Source: Denitratisoma sp. DHT3 (lineage in GTDB: Bacteria; Pseudomonadota; Gammaproteobacteria; Burkholderiales; Rhodocyclaceae). From it: a stretch of 64,000 nucleotides of DNA. Made by a program: the position numbers and the translations under genes. Positions 24,555 through 32,454 of this stretch are shown here, piece by piece; positions within the stretch are counted from its first letter, which is position 1; the number at the start of each line of letters is the position of its first letter. The notes under the pieces were generated by a model. It had not been told where the DNA came from. It saw nothing but the letters and a program-made list of their open reading frames with translations, and made no database searches. The stretch spans positions 3,086,047-3,150,046 of the forward strand of contig NZ_CP020914.1 in assembly GCF_007833355.1 (NCBI RefSeq). The letters run 5' to 3'.

Positions 24555-26412
24555 CCGCTCCGATGTCCGCCGCGGCATCGGGCCGGGGCATGGTCAGTTT
24601 CACCGCATGGCCACCGGCACTGCCGTTGCGTCGGCTCAGGTTGCCGCCCAGGCGCGCCGCACGGGCTTCCATATTGCGCAGGCCGCGGCCTGTGGGGTGG
24701 GTTGAGTCATGCGGGCAGCCCTTGCCGTCGTCGCGGACTTCGATGCTCAGCAGTTCGCCGTCGCATGCGATGGAAACCCCGACCCGGCTCGCACCGGCGT
24801 GGCGGATCGCATTGCTGACGGCTTCGCGCAGGATGCGCCCCAGGCCGAGGGCCTGCGGCTGGCTCAGGAGCAGGTCCTGCACCGGCAGGCGTTGAGTCCA
24901 CTCGATCGCGATGCCCGCCTCCCGCAGGCGGCGCTCGCATTCGGAGCGCCAATCGGCCACCAGTTCATCGAGCCCGAAGGCGTCCGAGCCGGTGCGGGAG
25001 ACGACTTCGCGCAGGTCGCTGAGGGCGGAGCGGGCGAGATCCGCGTCCTCGGGGCGGCTGGCGCGATAGACCAGCGACAGCAGCTTGGCGCCGACGTCGT
25101 CGTGCAGGTCGCGGTAGATGCGTTCCCGTTCTTCCGCCACTGCCCGCTCCATCTCCAGGAGGCGCATGCGCGCATAGCTTTGCTCCAGTTGCGCATGCTT
25201 GGCCTGTACCCGGAATTCCAGTTCGTTGTTGAATTGCTCGAATTCATTCAGTACCTGAACGTAGCGGCCCACCATGACCAGGCCCACGGCGAGGAACACC
25301 ACCGGTGCGCTGTAATGGAGCAGGAATACATCGGCCAGGGGCCAGGCGGTGGAGCCCTGCCAGAGATGCTGGCTGTGGATCAGCCAGTCATGGAGCGCGA
25401 ACAGCACCACGACGCCCATCGCTCCCACCAGGAAGCGGGCGTCGCGGTTGTGGCCGGACCACGCCGCCCGCAGCAGCAGGACCAGCGTCAGCAGCGATGT
25501 CGCCAGGGTATACAAGTGCCAGAAGGCCGTGGTGGCGAAGTAGTGGCGGGCGGGCACGGCCCAGAGACTGAGCGGACCGACGACCAGGGCCAGCCAGAGG
25601 GCAGCGATCAGGCGCGGGCGGTGGAGGCCGACGAAGCGCAGCAGGGAGATCAGCAACAGGCCCGCGAACACCTGGAAACCGCCGTTGACCAGGATTTCCC
25701 AGACGGTGGTGGAAAACGGAATCTGGTTCAGATAGAGGTTGGTGGATTGGGCGGCCCAGACCAGGGCGGAAAGGCCGAAATAGGCGTAGGCAGTGTCCTG
25801 TCGCCGGCGCCACCAGAGGCTCAGGGCGAGCATGCCGATGGCGGCGATCAGCAGGCTGGCTGTCTGGTTGAGGGTGATGCGCAGGAAATAGGCCCGTTCG
25901 TATTCGGCGCGCAAGGCATGCTCGGGACCGACCCAGAAGGGATCCAGGGTGGCCTGGGTGTAGTCGTGGGTTCCCAGGCGGACATGCAGTACGTTCTCGC
26001 CGGGGCGCAGCAATCCCGGCGGCACCAGGAACAGCAGGGGACGGTTCCAGTTGCGCGCCATGGGTTCGGCGAAGCGGCCGCCGTCCCCGATCGGCGTGCC
26101 GTTGAGGAACACGGCGGCGTTCATGATCAGTTTGGGCAGATACACCGCCATCAGCGGGTCCGCGAGTTCGGCGCCCTGGAATCGGAACCGATACCAGCCG
26201 TTGCCTGCGGCGCCGGGGCGGCTCAGACGCCAGGGATCCGGCAGTTCCTGGGCGCGCCAGCCTGCGTCGTCGGCCGGCGGCAGGGAGCCGGCATCCAGCA
26301 CAAATTCGCCCCGGCTCAACAGCAGGGGGCCGCCCGCCCAGGCCGGCAGCGCCGCGCCGAGAATCAGCAGCAGGAGCAGCAGGACGCGGGGTGGCAAGGT
26401 GCCGTGCATCAA
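24487..26412 (-). CDS. 7TM sensor histidine kinase (HPK7/NarX-type)
   Basis: Membrane sensor kinase of 641 residues. Signal peptide (1-26), a periplasmic beta-rich domain like those of 7TMR-DISM receptors (about 30-170, with WYRFRF and YLPKLIMNAAVFLNG), then seven or eight membrane helices (about 180-385), a short coiled coil, the dimerisation motif EERERIYRDLHDDVGAKLL with phospho-acceptor H437, and a HATPase_c domain (N-box EAVSNAIRH, DDGKG, GRGL). The C-terminal 30 residues are Pro/Ser-rich. Its ATG overlaps the stop of the upstream outer-membrane gene, so the two are coupled. The likely partner is the LuxR-type regulator at 27649. Confidence 0.92.
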   Translation of the reverse strand: MMHGTLPPRVLLLLLLILGAALPAWAGGPLLLSRGEFVLDAGSLPPADDAGWRAQELPDPWRLSRPGAAGNGWYRFRFQGAELADPLMAVYLPKLIMNAAVFLNGTPIGDGGRFAEPMARNWNRPLLFLVPPGLLRPGENVLHVRLGTHDYTQATLDPFWVGPEHALRAEYERAYFLRITLNQTASLLIAAIGMLALSLWWRRRQDTAYAYFGLSALVWAAQSTNLYLNQIPFSTTVWEILVNGGFQVFAGLLLISLLRFVGLHRPRLIAALWLALVVGPLSLWAVPARHYFATTAFWHLYTLATSLLTLVLLLRAAWSGHNRDARFLVGAMGVVVLFALHDWLIHSQHLWQGSTAWPLADVFLLHYSAPVVFLAVGLVMVGRYVQVLNEFEQFNNELEFRVQAKHAQLEQSYARMRLLEMERAVAEERERIYRDLHDDVGAKLLSLVYRASRPEDADLARSALSDLREVVSRTGSDAFGLDELVADWRSECERRLREAGIAIEWTQRLPVQDLLLSQPQALGLGRILREAVSNAIRHAGASRVGVSIACDGELLSIEVRDDGKGCPHDSTHPTGRGLRNMEARAARLGGNLSRRNGSAGGHAVKLTMPRPDAAADIGAATSPPTPGSPGTSSPPPDGSSG

Positions 26413-27494
26413 AAGAAGGTGCTGATCCGCAGGTACACGTCACGTACCCCGACGAAATTGCGTCCCCGGGCGGCGTCCTGCACCTCCAGCTTGACGATCA
26501 GCGGCAGTGGCAGCCGGCCGCTGCGCCAAGCCTCGATGCCGCTCCAACTGACGCCCAGGCGCAACTGGTCGGCGAGGGTCGCGGTATTCGTGGACAGAAA
26601 ACGGGTGTCCGACCCGACGGCCGACCAGTAGCGGTCGGTCGCTTCCCGGTAACGGTGCCAAGTGGCGGAAACGCGCCAGTTGCCGAAGCGCTTGCCCAGT
26701 TCCACGTCGGATTCCCAGTAGTCCCCCAGATCCCGTTTCAATCGCTCCTTGGTTGCCGTGGTCAAGGGATTACCCGGGCGTGCCGTCACGTGGTCCGGCA
26801 ATTGGATCTGGTATTCGCCCAGCAGGCGCAGATCGAAACCCTGCCCCAGGTCGCGGAAGTATTCGGCGCGGAGGCGCAGGTCGGTGCTGCCGTCGCCCGG
26901 CGGCACATCGAACAGGTCGTCCGGATCGTCGGCCTTGGCCACGCCGAAGCGAACCCCCAGGCCGAGGATGGCGCTGTCGCGCTCGGTCTTGTGAAAGCGC
27001 CACAGCGCGCCCAGCGTCGGATCACCCGGTCCCGCCGCCGCCGTGGTGCGGGGCAGCTTGTAGCCGAGCGCCGTCAATACGCCCTTCATTCCCGCGGTGC
27101 CGATCCCGCCATCCACGCCGAAACGCACATGGGTGGTGGTGCGGGCATAGGGGACGATCGCGCCCAGCGTCAGGTCTTCCGTCAACCCATAGCCCAGCAT
27201 CAGCTCTGCATACTCCGTGACGACATGGGTTCCCAGGCGCAGCCGCCCGCCGAGGAAGGGGTTGAGGCTGGACAGATCCAGACCGTCGTAGTCCTTGTCC
27301 AGATCCACGCGCCGGCCGTCGTTGTCGAATTTGTGGTCGTAGCCGTTCTGCAGCAAGGTCAGGCGGGCGGCCCAGCGGCCCGCGGGCGCCATACCGTCCA
27401 GAGCGAAGCCGGAGGCGGCCGGCAGGGTGTCGGCGAAGGCGGGAGCAGTCGCCATGAGCAGCAGGAGGAATGTGAAATGGGGCAGGATTTTCAT
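26409..27494 (-). CDS. Outer-membrane beta-barrel protein
   Basis: 361 residues, signal peptide cleaved after TAPAFA (about 21). The mature part has alternating amphipathic strands with aromatic girdles (GDYWESDVELGKRF, WRVSATWHRYREA) and ends in Phe (RISTFF), typical of outer-membrane barrels of the phenol-degradation MetA/transporter-like group. It is the first gene of an operon with the sensor kinase (ATGA overlap) and is divergent from the response regulator, which suggests a role in import or sensing of the same signal. Substrate unknown. Confidence 0.82.
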   Translation of the reverse strand: MKILPHFTFLLLLMATAPAFADTLPAASGFALDGMAPAGRWAARLTLLQNGYDHKFDNDGRRVDLDKDYDGLDLSSLNPFLGGRLRLGTHVVTEYAELMLGYGLTEDLTLGAIVPYARTTTHVRFGVDGGIGTAGMKGVLTALGYKLPRTTAAAGPGDPTLGALWRFHKTERDSAILGLGVRFGVAKADDPDDLFDVPPGDGSTDLRLRAEYFRDLGQGFDLRLLGEYQIQLPDHVTARPGNPLTTATKERLKRDLGDYWESDVELGKRFGNWRVSATWHRYREATDRYWSAVGSDTRFLSTNTATLADQLRLGVSWSGIEAWRSGRLPLPLIVKLEVQDAARGRNFVGVRDVYLRISTFF

Positions 27495-27577
27495 CGGGCT
27501 CGGAGCCGGCGTCACCACAAAAATGAGCCCGGCATTATCCTTAATTTCCAGGTAATTTCCATGGTTATTGAGGGCCC

Positions 27578-27595
27578 CCCCCGCGTTTGCGGGGG
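27578..27595. repeat. GC-rich hairpin in divergent promoter region
   Basis: CCCCCGC - GTTT - GCGGGGG, followed by TGAC. It lies between the outer-membrane gene and the response regulator and resembles short CCCCCGC/GCGGGGGTGAC dispersed palindromes seen in many proteobacterial genomes. Confidence 0.55.
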
Positions 27596-27648
27596 TGACT
27601 GCCAGAAGCCCTTTCGTATCATCCGTAAACTCGCCTAGGAGCGTTTTC

Positions 27649-28278
27649 ATGCAACACGGCTTCATTCTGGAAGATCTGCCCGAATCGCAGGTCTGGCTAC
27701 GGCAGGCCCTGTCCAGCAGCTTTCCCGGCATCGCCATCGTCGTTGCGGAAACCTTGCAGGAGGCCGGCAGTCTGCTCAGGAACGGTCCGGCGCCGGACAT
27801 CGCCTTGATCGATCTGGGGCTGCCGGACGGCTCGGGCGTGGAGATCATCGAACTCACCCAGCGCCTGTCGCCGCCGACGCTCTGCATCGTCACCAGCATC
27901 TACGACGATGACGGTCACGTCTTTCCAGCCCTGCGTGCCGGTGCCCAGGGCTATTTGCTCAAGGATCAGCCGATCGACAGCATCGTGCAGGCCTTGCAAG
28001 GCATCGCCGCCGGCGAGCCGCCGCTTTCCCCCGCCATTGCCCGGCGTATGCTGACTTTCTTCAACCGTGCGTCCGTCGCGTCCACCAGCGCATTGACCGT
28101 GCGGGAAACGGAAGTGCTGCGTTTCATCGCCAAGGGTATGACCCAGGCGGAGACCGCCCGCCTGCTGGGGATTTCCCAACATACGGTATCCGGCTACGTG
28201 AAGGATCTGTACCGTAAGCTCAATGTTTCATCACGCGCCGAAGCCGCTCTCCTGGCGCGCGACATGGGGCTGGTCTAA
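27649..28278 (+). CDS. LuxR/NarL-family response regulator
   Basis: 209 residues. Receiver domain (1-120) with acidic residues E8/D9, phospho-acceptor D55 (IALIDLGLPDGSG), the switch Thr/Ser in VTSIYD and K in YLLKDQP, followed by a LuxR helix-turn-helix (about 143-205, LTVRETEVLRFIAKGMTQAETARLLGISQHTVSGYVKDLYRKL). AGGAG ribosome binding site precedes the ATG. Divergent from the outer-membrane barrel and sensor kinase pair, and HPK7 kinases normally pair with this regulator class. Confidence 0.93.
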   Translation: MQHGFILEDLPESQVWLRQALSSSFPGIAIVVAETLQEAGSLLRNGPAPDIALIDLGLPDGSGVEIIELTQRLSPPTLCIVTSIYDDDGHVFPALRAGAQGYLLKDQPIDSIVQALQGIAAGEPPLSPAIARRMLTFFNRASVASTSALTVRETEVLRFIAKGMTQAETARLLGISQHTVSGYVKDLYRKLNVSSRAEAALLARDMGLV

Positions 28279-28312
28279 GGTATGGCGGGCGGCGCTGGAC
28301 CGGGGTGGTTCC

Positions 28313-28546
28313 TCAAATGTCGAACGAGGACAGCACGAAGGACGTCCGCCGGCCCTTGCCGCCGCCGATACGGCGAATTTTTCCGGCCCGTTCGAGAGCT
28401 TGGAGCGTCTTGAAAAGCATCGGATCGTCGCTGGCCACATGGTGCAGCGCGGCCAGCTGGCGCAGGTCCAGGCACGCCTCCTGGTGCAGCCGGTGAAGAA
28501 TGGATGCGCTGGAGATTTTCTCTGCGTTGAGCTGGGCGGTCGTCAT
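28313..28546 (-). CDS. Small winged-helix-like protein
   Basis: 77 residues: ILHRLHQEACLDLRQLAALHHVASDDPMLFKTLQALERAGKIRRIGGGKGRRTSF has the helix-helix-helix-wing pattern of small DNA-binding proteins. The start MTTAQLNAEK lies 22 bases after the speD-speE stop, so it is probably co-transcribed with polyamine synthesis. It converges on the response regulator. Family not recognised; a regulatory role is inference. Confidence 0.62.
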   Translation of the reverse strand: MTTAQLNAEKISSASILHRLHQEACLDLRQLAALHHVASDDPMLFKTLQALERAGKIRRIGGGKGRRTSFVLSSFDI

Positions 28547-28568
28547 TTTCTCTCCGGTCCGGTGTTTG

Positions 28569-29855
28569 CTATGAGCCAACGGCCTTGTCGGCGGTGCCGC
28601 AGGCCGGGTTGTCCGCACCGGGTTCTGTCAGCAGGTTGCGGTAGAAGTTCGGCAAGGCGAACAGGGCGCCATGGACGTCCGCGTTGTAATAGCGCAGGTC
28701 GTCGATGCCGCGTTGCCGTAATCGGCGTGCGACTTCATCGCGCGCGATGGCCAGTGGGTCGAGGCTGTCGGAGGCCACGGCCAAGCCCCAATAGGCGCCG
28801 TACAGCGGGATGTAAAGCCCGTAGCAGCGCACGATGCCGAAGGTGGCATGCAATGCGCCAGCGATGACCCGCACCCGTTCGGGATCGAATACCGGCGAGC
28901 CAAGATGCAGTGTGAGGGCGCCGCCGGGTTTGAGTACGCGCCGGCACATGGCGAAGAACGCCGCGCTGTAGAGGGAGGTCGCCGGCGTATCCGGGTCGGT
29001 GAGGTCGAGAACGACCAGATCGAAACGTTCGTCGGTATCGCGCACGAAGCCGAAGCCGTCGCCGATTCTGATTTCCAGGCGCGGATCGGAAAAGACGTCG
29101 CGGTGTACTTCGGAAAAATATTTTTTCGCAACCTCCACCACTTCGGCGTCCAGTTCGGCGACGACCACGCGCTCGATACCGGGGTGCTTGAGCAGCTCTT
29201 CCGCCGCGCCACCGTCGCCGCCGCCGATGATGAGGGCGCGGCGCAGTCGTGGATGAGCAATGGCGGCAGGATGCAGCAGCGCCTCGTGGTAAAAGAATTC
29301 CTCGCGTTCGGAGGTCATGAATGCATCGTCGATGCGCAGGACCCGGCCGAACTGCGGGGTGGCGAACACCTCCAGGCGCTGGTATGGCGTAACGCGGACC
29401 TCCAGGCATTTGTCGGCGCGGTAGCCATGGACGCTATCGGCATTGAGGTGCTCCAGCAGCAGCGGCCCTTCCGCCGGGCTCTCCGCGGCGCCGCGGAGGA
29501 TCCGGTGGATCTGCGTTTCTTCGGGTGCGAACAGGGCGATCAGTTCGTGGGTGAGCTTCTCGACCTTGGTGGAATTGTCGGTAATGAAGTTGCACGCATA
29601 GACATCGAGAGTCACGGCGGCCCGCTCCGGCCAGGTATGTATCGCCAGGTGCGATTCCGCCAGCAGCAGCACTCCCGTGACACCCCCTGGCTGTCCCTGA
29701 TGTGCCGGAAAAGTGATCCATTTTTCGCCGACGATCGTCAACCCGGCGGCCTCGGTGAGGCTGCGACAAATCGCCGCCAGGCGTGGTTCATGGACCAGCA
29801 AATCCGGTTCGCCACGACATTGGTGAATATCCGCAGTCAGATGTAGCCCCTGCAT
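28569..29855 (-). CDS. speDE: Fused S-adenosylmethionine decarboxylase / spermidine synthase
   Basis: Bifunctional 428-residue enzyme. Residues about 1-125 are a prokaryotic AdoMet decarboxylase (SpeD) with the self-cleavage site ESHLAIHTWPE, whose Ser becomes the pyruvoyl group, and the conserved Cys in VYACN. Residues about 140-415 are an aminopropyltransferase (SpeE) with IIGGGDGGAAEELLKH and the catalytic aspartate in VLDLTDPDTPA. One polypeptide therefore makes decarboxylated AdoMet and uses it to turn putrescine into spermidine. Such fusions are known in a few proteobacteria. The Orn/Lys/Arg decarboxylase at 46404 may supply the diamine. Confidence 0.93.
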   Translation of the reverse strand: MQGLHLTADIHQCRGEPDLLVHEPRLAAICRSLTEAAGLTIVGEKWITFPAHQGQPGGVTGVLLLAESHLAIHTWPERAAVTLDVYACNFITDNSTKVEKLTHELIALFAPEETQIHRILRGAAESPAEGPLLLEHLNADSVHGYRADKCLEVRVTPYQRLEVFATPQFGRVLRIDDAFMTSEREEFFYHEALLHPAAIAHPRLRRALIIGGGDGGAAEELLKHPGIERVVVAELDAEVVEVAKKYFSEVHRDVFSDPRLEIRIGDGFGFVRDTDERFDLVVLDLTDPDTPATSLYSAAFFAMCRRVLKPGGALTLHLGSPVFDPERVRVIAGALHATFGIVRCYGLYIPLYGAYWGLAVASDSLDPLAIARDEVARRLRQRGIDDLRYYNADVHGALFALPNFYRNLLTEPGADNPACGTADKAVGS

Positions 29856-29985
29856 CGTTACCTTTCCAAAATTACAGGTGTTGTTCGAATCCGCCCGCTC
29901 GCCGCCACGGCGCCGGCCGATGGCGGCGGGAACGCGTCAAGTGACAGGCGTTCTTCTCGGCGCGGCGCCTTGCAGGTGCTCTCGC

Positions 29986-30402
29986 CTACAGTGCGACAGC
30001 TTGTTCCTGGTCCGGTTCCGGATCGGCGCATGCCTTGTTTGGCGCGGATGACGGCCGGCGCGAACCCGTCGGCGTCACCGAAACCACGGTGAACGGAAAA
30101 GCGCCGCCGACTGTCTGTCCCTCCCTGCGCCCGAGCAGCGCCACGCCCGTCGGCGAGAGTATCGACACGTGGCCCCTGGCTGAATCCTCGTCTTCGGGGT
30201 AGACGAGCTCGACCTCGTGTCCGATGCCGCTGATGTGATCGATATAGCGCACGCGCGAGCCCATCGCGACGATATCCGCCTGCATCGATTCCGGCGACAC
30301 GACGACCGCCCGTTCCAGTTCCGCGCGCAGGTCAGGCGGCGGCTGCATGGCCATCAGCAGGATGAAATCGATATCGCTGACGATCAAACTGGTGTTCCTC
30401 AT
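29986..30402 (-). CDS. rnk: Rnk-like GreA/GreB C-terminal domain protein
   Basis: 138 residues, the size of regulator of nucleoside diphosphate kinase. The Gre C-terminal FKBP-like domain occupies about 50-112 (GSRVRYIDHISGIGHEVELVYPEDED...ILSPTGVALLGRREGQTV), without the Gre coiled coil. Rnk-type proteins bind RNA polymerase near the secondary channel. The start overlaps the upstream DUF2934 stop as ATGA. The C-terminal tail is acidic and proline-rich and of no known function. Confidence 0.85.
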   Translation of the reverse strand: MRNTSLIVSDIDFILLMAMQPPPDLRAELERAVVVSPESMQADIVAMGSRVRYIDHISGIGHEVELVYPEDEDSARGHVSILSPTGVALLGRREGQTVGGAFPFTVVSVTPTGSRRPSSAPNKACADPEPDQEQAVAL

Positions 30403-30680
30403 GACGCCTTTCCTTCTGACAGTCGTGGAAGTGTTTCCTGTTGGGCGACAAACTCGCCCTCGTCTCCACTCGCCTTCATGGAGCTGAAGCAGCGGTCGAT
30501 CTCCTGTTCCGCGGCAATCCAGTCCGCCATCGCATCACCGGCGCAGAAACCGCGCCGTTCCGCGACATAGTAGGCAGCGACTTCGATGTAGCGATGGCGC
30601 TGCTCCGGCGTAATCGGCTGTGCGGCGTTGTTTCCATTTCCGGTGGGCGCCGCTGCGGGCTTGCTTTTCAGTCTGGCCAT
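30399..30680 (-). CDS. DUF2934 protein (copy 1)
   Basis: 93 residues: a low-complexity Ala/Asn/Pro N-terminus, then the DUF2934 motif HRYIEVAAYYVAERRGF...ADWIAAEQEID (about 35-70). The start MARLKSK is set by a GGAGG ribosome binding site 8 bases upstream; an ATG 15 bases earlier overlaps that site. It is coupled to the Rnk-like gene by a 4-base overlap. A paralogue lies in the glycogen cluster at 63274-63579. Function of the family is not established. Confidence 0.85.
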   Translation of the reverse strand: MARLKSKPAAAPTGNGNNAAQPITPEQRHRYIEVAAYYVAERRGFCAGDAMADWIAAEQEIDRCFSSMKASGDEGEFVAQQETLPRLSEGKAS

Positions 30681-30850
30681 TCGATGGTCCTCCATACAAC
30701 GATTCTCGGAGCCCGGAAAAACAACCGTCGGCACTGTCTGTCCCGGGATCGATGGTATCGAAGAAAGCATCGGCGCATTAGCCACCCCGAGGGAATCAGA
30801 ATGTATCTCTAGCGGCTACAATGCGACCTCCAAGTGCAATGGCGTCATTC

Positions 30851-31756
30851 ATGAACGATCTCAATTTGATGGCGATTTTTGCCCGTGTCGCGGAGGCCGG
30901 CAGCTTTGCTGAGGCGGCCCGTCGCCTGGCGACTTCCCGCTCGGCCGTCAGCAAGGCGGTGACCCGCCTGGAAAGCATGCTTGGCGCGCAGTTGCTGAAC
31001 CGCACGACCCGCCACCTCAGTCTGACCGAGATCGGTGTGGCCGTGGCCGAGCATTGCAACCGCATGCTCGAGGAGGCGGTCCAGGCCGAGCGCATCGTCG
31101 CCAGCCTCAGCACCGAGCCGCGCGGCGTGTTGCGTGTCAGTGCCTCCGTCGCTTTCGGCACCCTGCACATCGCGCCGCTGCTGGCGGAGTTTCTCTCCAT
31201 GCACCCCGAGCTCACCATCGACATGACCATTACCGACCGCTGGATCGATCTGGCCGAGGAGGGCTATGACGTGGCGATTTGCGTCACGGGAGAGCCGCCG
31301 CCGAACTACGTGGCCAGAAAGCTGGCGCCTGTCCGACGCAAGCTGTGTGCGACACCCGGCTATTTCGCCAAGCGGGGACAGCCGCAAATGCCGGCCGATC
31401 TCGTCGCCCACTGCTGCCTCGACTACACCCGTTCCGGCGGGCAGGGGCGTTGGCGCTTCACCGGTCCGGAAGGGGAAATTTCAGTGCCGGTGACGGGTCC
31501 GTTGCGGATCGACGACGACGAGGCCCTGTCGCAGGCGGTGCTCGGCGGATTGGGACTCGGAATGCTGCCTACCTTCATCGTCGGCAAGGATATCCAGAGC
31601 GGCAAGTTGCAGGCGGTGCTCTCGGAATACATCCCGGTGGAGCAACACGTCTATGCGCTGTATCTGCCTACGCGCTATCTGCCCAGCAAGGTGAGGGTCT
31701 TCATTGACTTCCTGGTGGCTCACATTGGCAGCGAGCCCTATTGGGATCAAGGGTAG
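30851..31756 (+). CDS. LysR-family transcriptional regulator
   Basis: 301 residues. N-terminal winged helix-turn-helix (NLMAIFARVAEAGSFAEAARRLATSRSAVSKAVTRLE, about 4-38) and a C-terminal LysR substrate-binding domain. MNDLNLMAIF matches the family start; an ATG 12 bases upstream is possible. A TACAAT -10-like box lies at 30817-30822. It is divergent from the DUF2934-rnk genes and followed 14 bases later by a ParA-like gene. Target and inducer unknown. Confidence 0.92.
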   Translation: MNDLNLMAIFARVAEAGSFAEAARRLATSRSAVSKAVTRLESMLGAQLLNRTTRHLSLTEIGVAVAEHCNRMLEEAVQAERIVASLSTEPRGVLRVSASVAFGTLHIAPLLAEFLSMHPELTIDMTITDRWIDLAEEGYDVAICVTGEPPPNYVARKLAPVRRKLCATPGYFAKRGQPQMPADLVAHCCLDYTRSGGQGRWRFTGPEGEISVPVTGPLRIDDDEALSQAVLGGLGLGMLPTFIVGKDIQSGKLQAVLSEYIPVEQHVYALYLPTRYLPSKVRVFIDFLVAHIGSEPYWDQG

Positions 31757-31770
31757 GCGGGACGCCGGCC

Positions 31771-32397
31771 ATGAAGAGTTTCCTGATCGCCAATCCCAAG
31801 GGCGGCGTCGGCAAGAGCACCCTCGCCACCAATCTGGCGGCCTGGCTGGCGCGGCAGCGGCACAAGGTGATGCTGGGCGACATCGACCGCCAGCAGTCCT
31901 CCCGCGACTGGCTGCGCCTGCGCCCGCCGATCCTGCCGCGCATCGAATCCTGGGAGATCGGCGCCGACGGTCCGGCCCGGCCGCCCAGGGACACCACCCA
32001 CGCGGTGCTGGATACGCCGGCCGGGCTCCACGGCAAGAAGCTGGCCCAGGTGCTGAAGCGGGTGCAGCGGGTGATCGTGCCCTTGCAGCCGTCGATTTTC
32101 GACATCCTGGCCACCCGCCAATTCCTCGACCTCCTGCTGGAGGAGCGGGAGATTCGCAAGCACCACGCCTTCGTCGCCGTGGTCGGCATGCGGGTGGATG
32201 CCCGTACCCGGGCGGCGGGGGAGCTGGACCGCTTTCTTGCCGGCCTCGGGCTGCCGGTGCTGACCTGTCTGCGGGATACGCAGAACTACGTCCAGGCCGC
32301 CGCCCACGGCATGAGCATTTTCGATCTCTCCCCCTCTCGCGCCGCGCAGGACTGGGCGCAGTGGCAACCTTTGCTGGAGTGGGTGGAGCAGGACTGA
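31771..32397 (+). CDS. Orphan ParA/MinD-family ATPase
   Basis: 208-residue deviant Walker-type ATPase: NPKGGVGKST (9-17) with the signature lysine, Walker A' aspartate in GDIDRQQSS, and VLDTPAG at the second site. It lacks the N-terminal DNA-binding domain of plasmid ParA and has no parB next to it, so partitioning of a chromosome origin is unlikely. Proteins of this size act in positioning or as orphan ATPases. It lies between a LysR gene and dnaE on the same strand. Confidence 0.87.
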   Translation: MKSFLIANPKGGVGKSTLATNLAAWLARQRHKVMLGDIDRQQSSRDWLRLRPPILPRIESWEIGADGPARPPRDTTHAVLDTPAGLHGKKLAQVLKRVQRVIVPLQPSIFDILATRQFLDLLLEEREIRKHHAFVAVVGMRVDARTRAAGELDRFLAGLGLPVLTCLRDTQNYVQAAAHGMSIFDLSPSRAAQDWAQWQPLLEWVEQD

Positions 32398-32441
32398 TCC
32401 GCTCCGACCAAATTCCACCGCGCGGCGGCGGGCCGGGGCGA

Positions 32442-32447
32442 TAAAAT
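32442..32447 (+). promoter_or_regulatory. -10 box of dnaE, probably leaderless
   Basis: TAAAAT ending 7 bases before the dnaE ATG, in the same arrangement as for uvrD. Transcription would start at or within two bases of the start codon. No -35 match or ribosome binding site is evident. Confidence 0.5.
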
Positions 32448-32454
32448 CCCGTTC

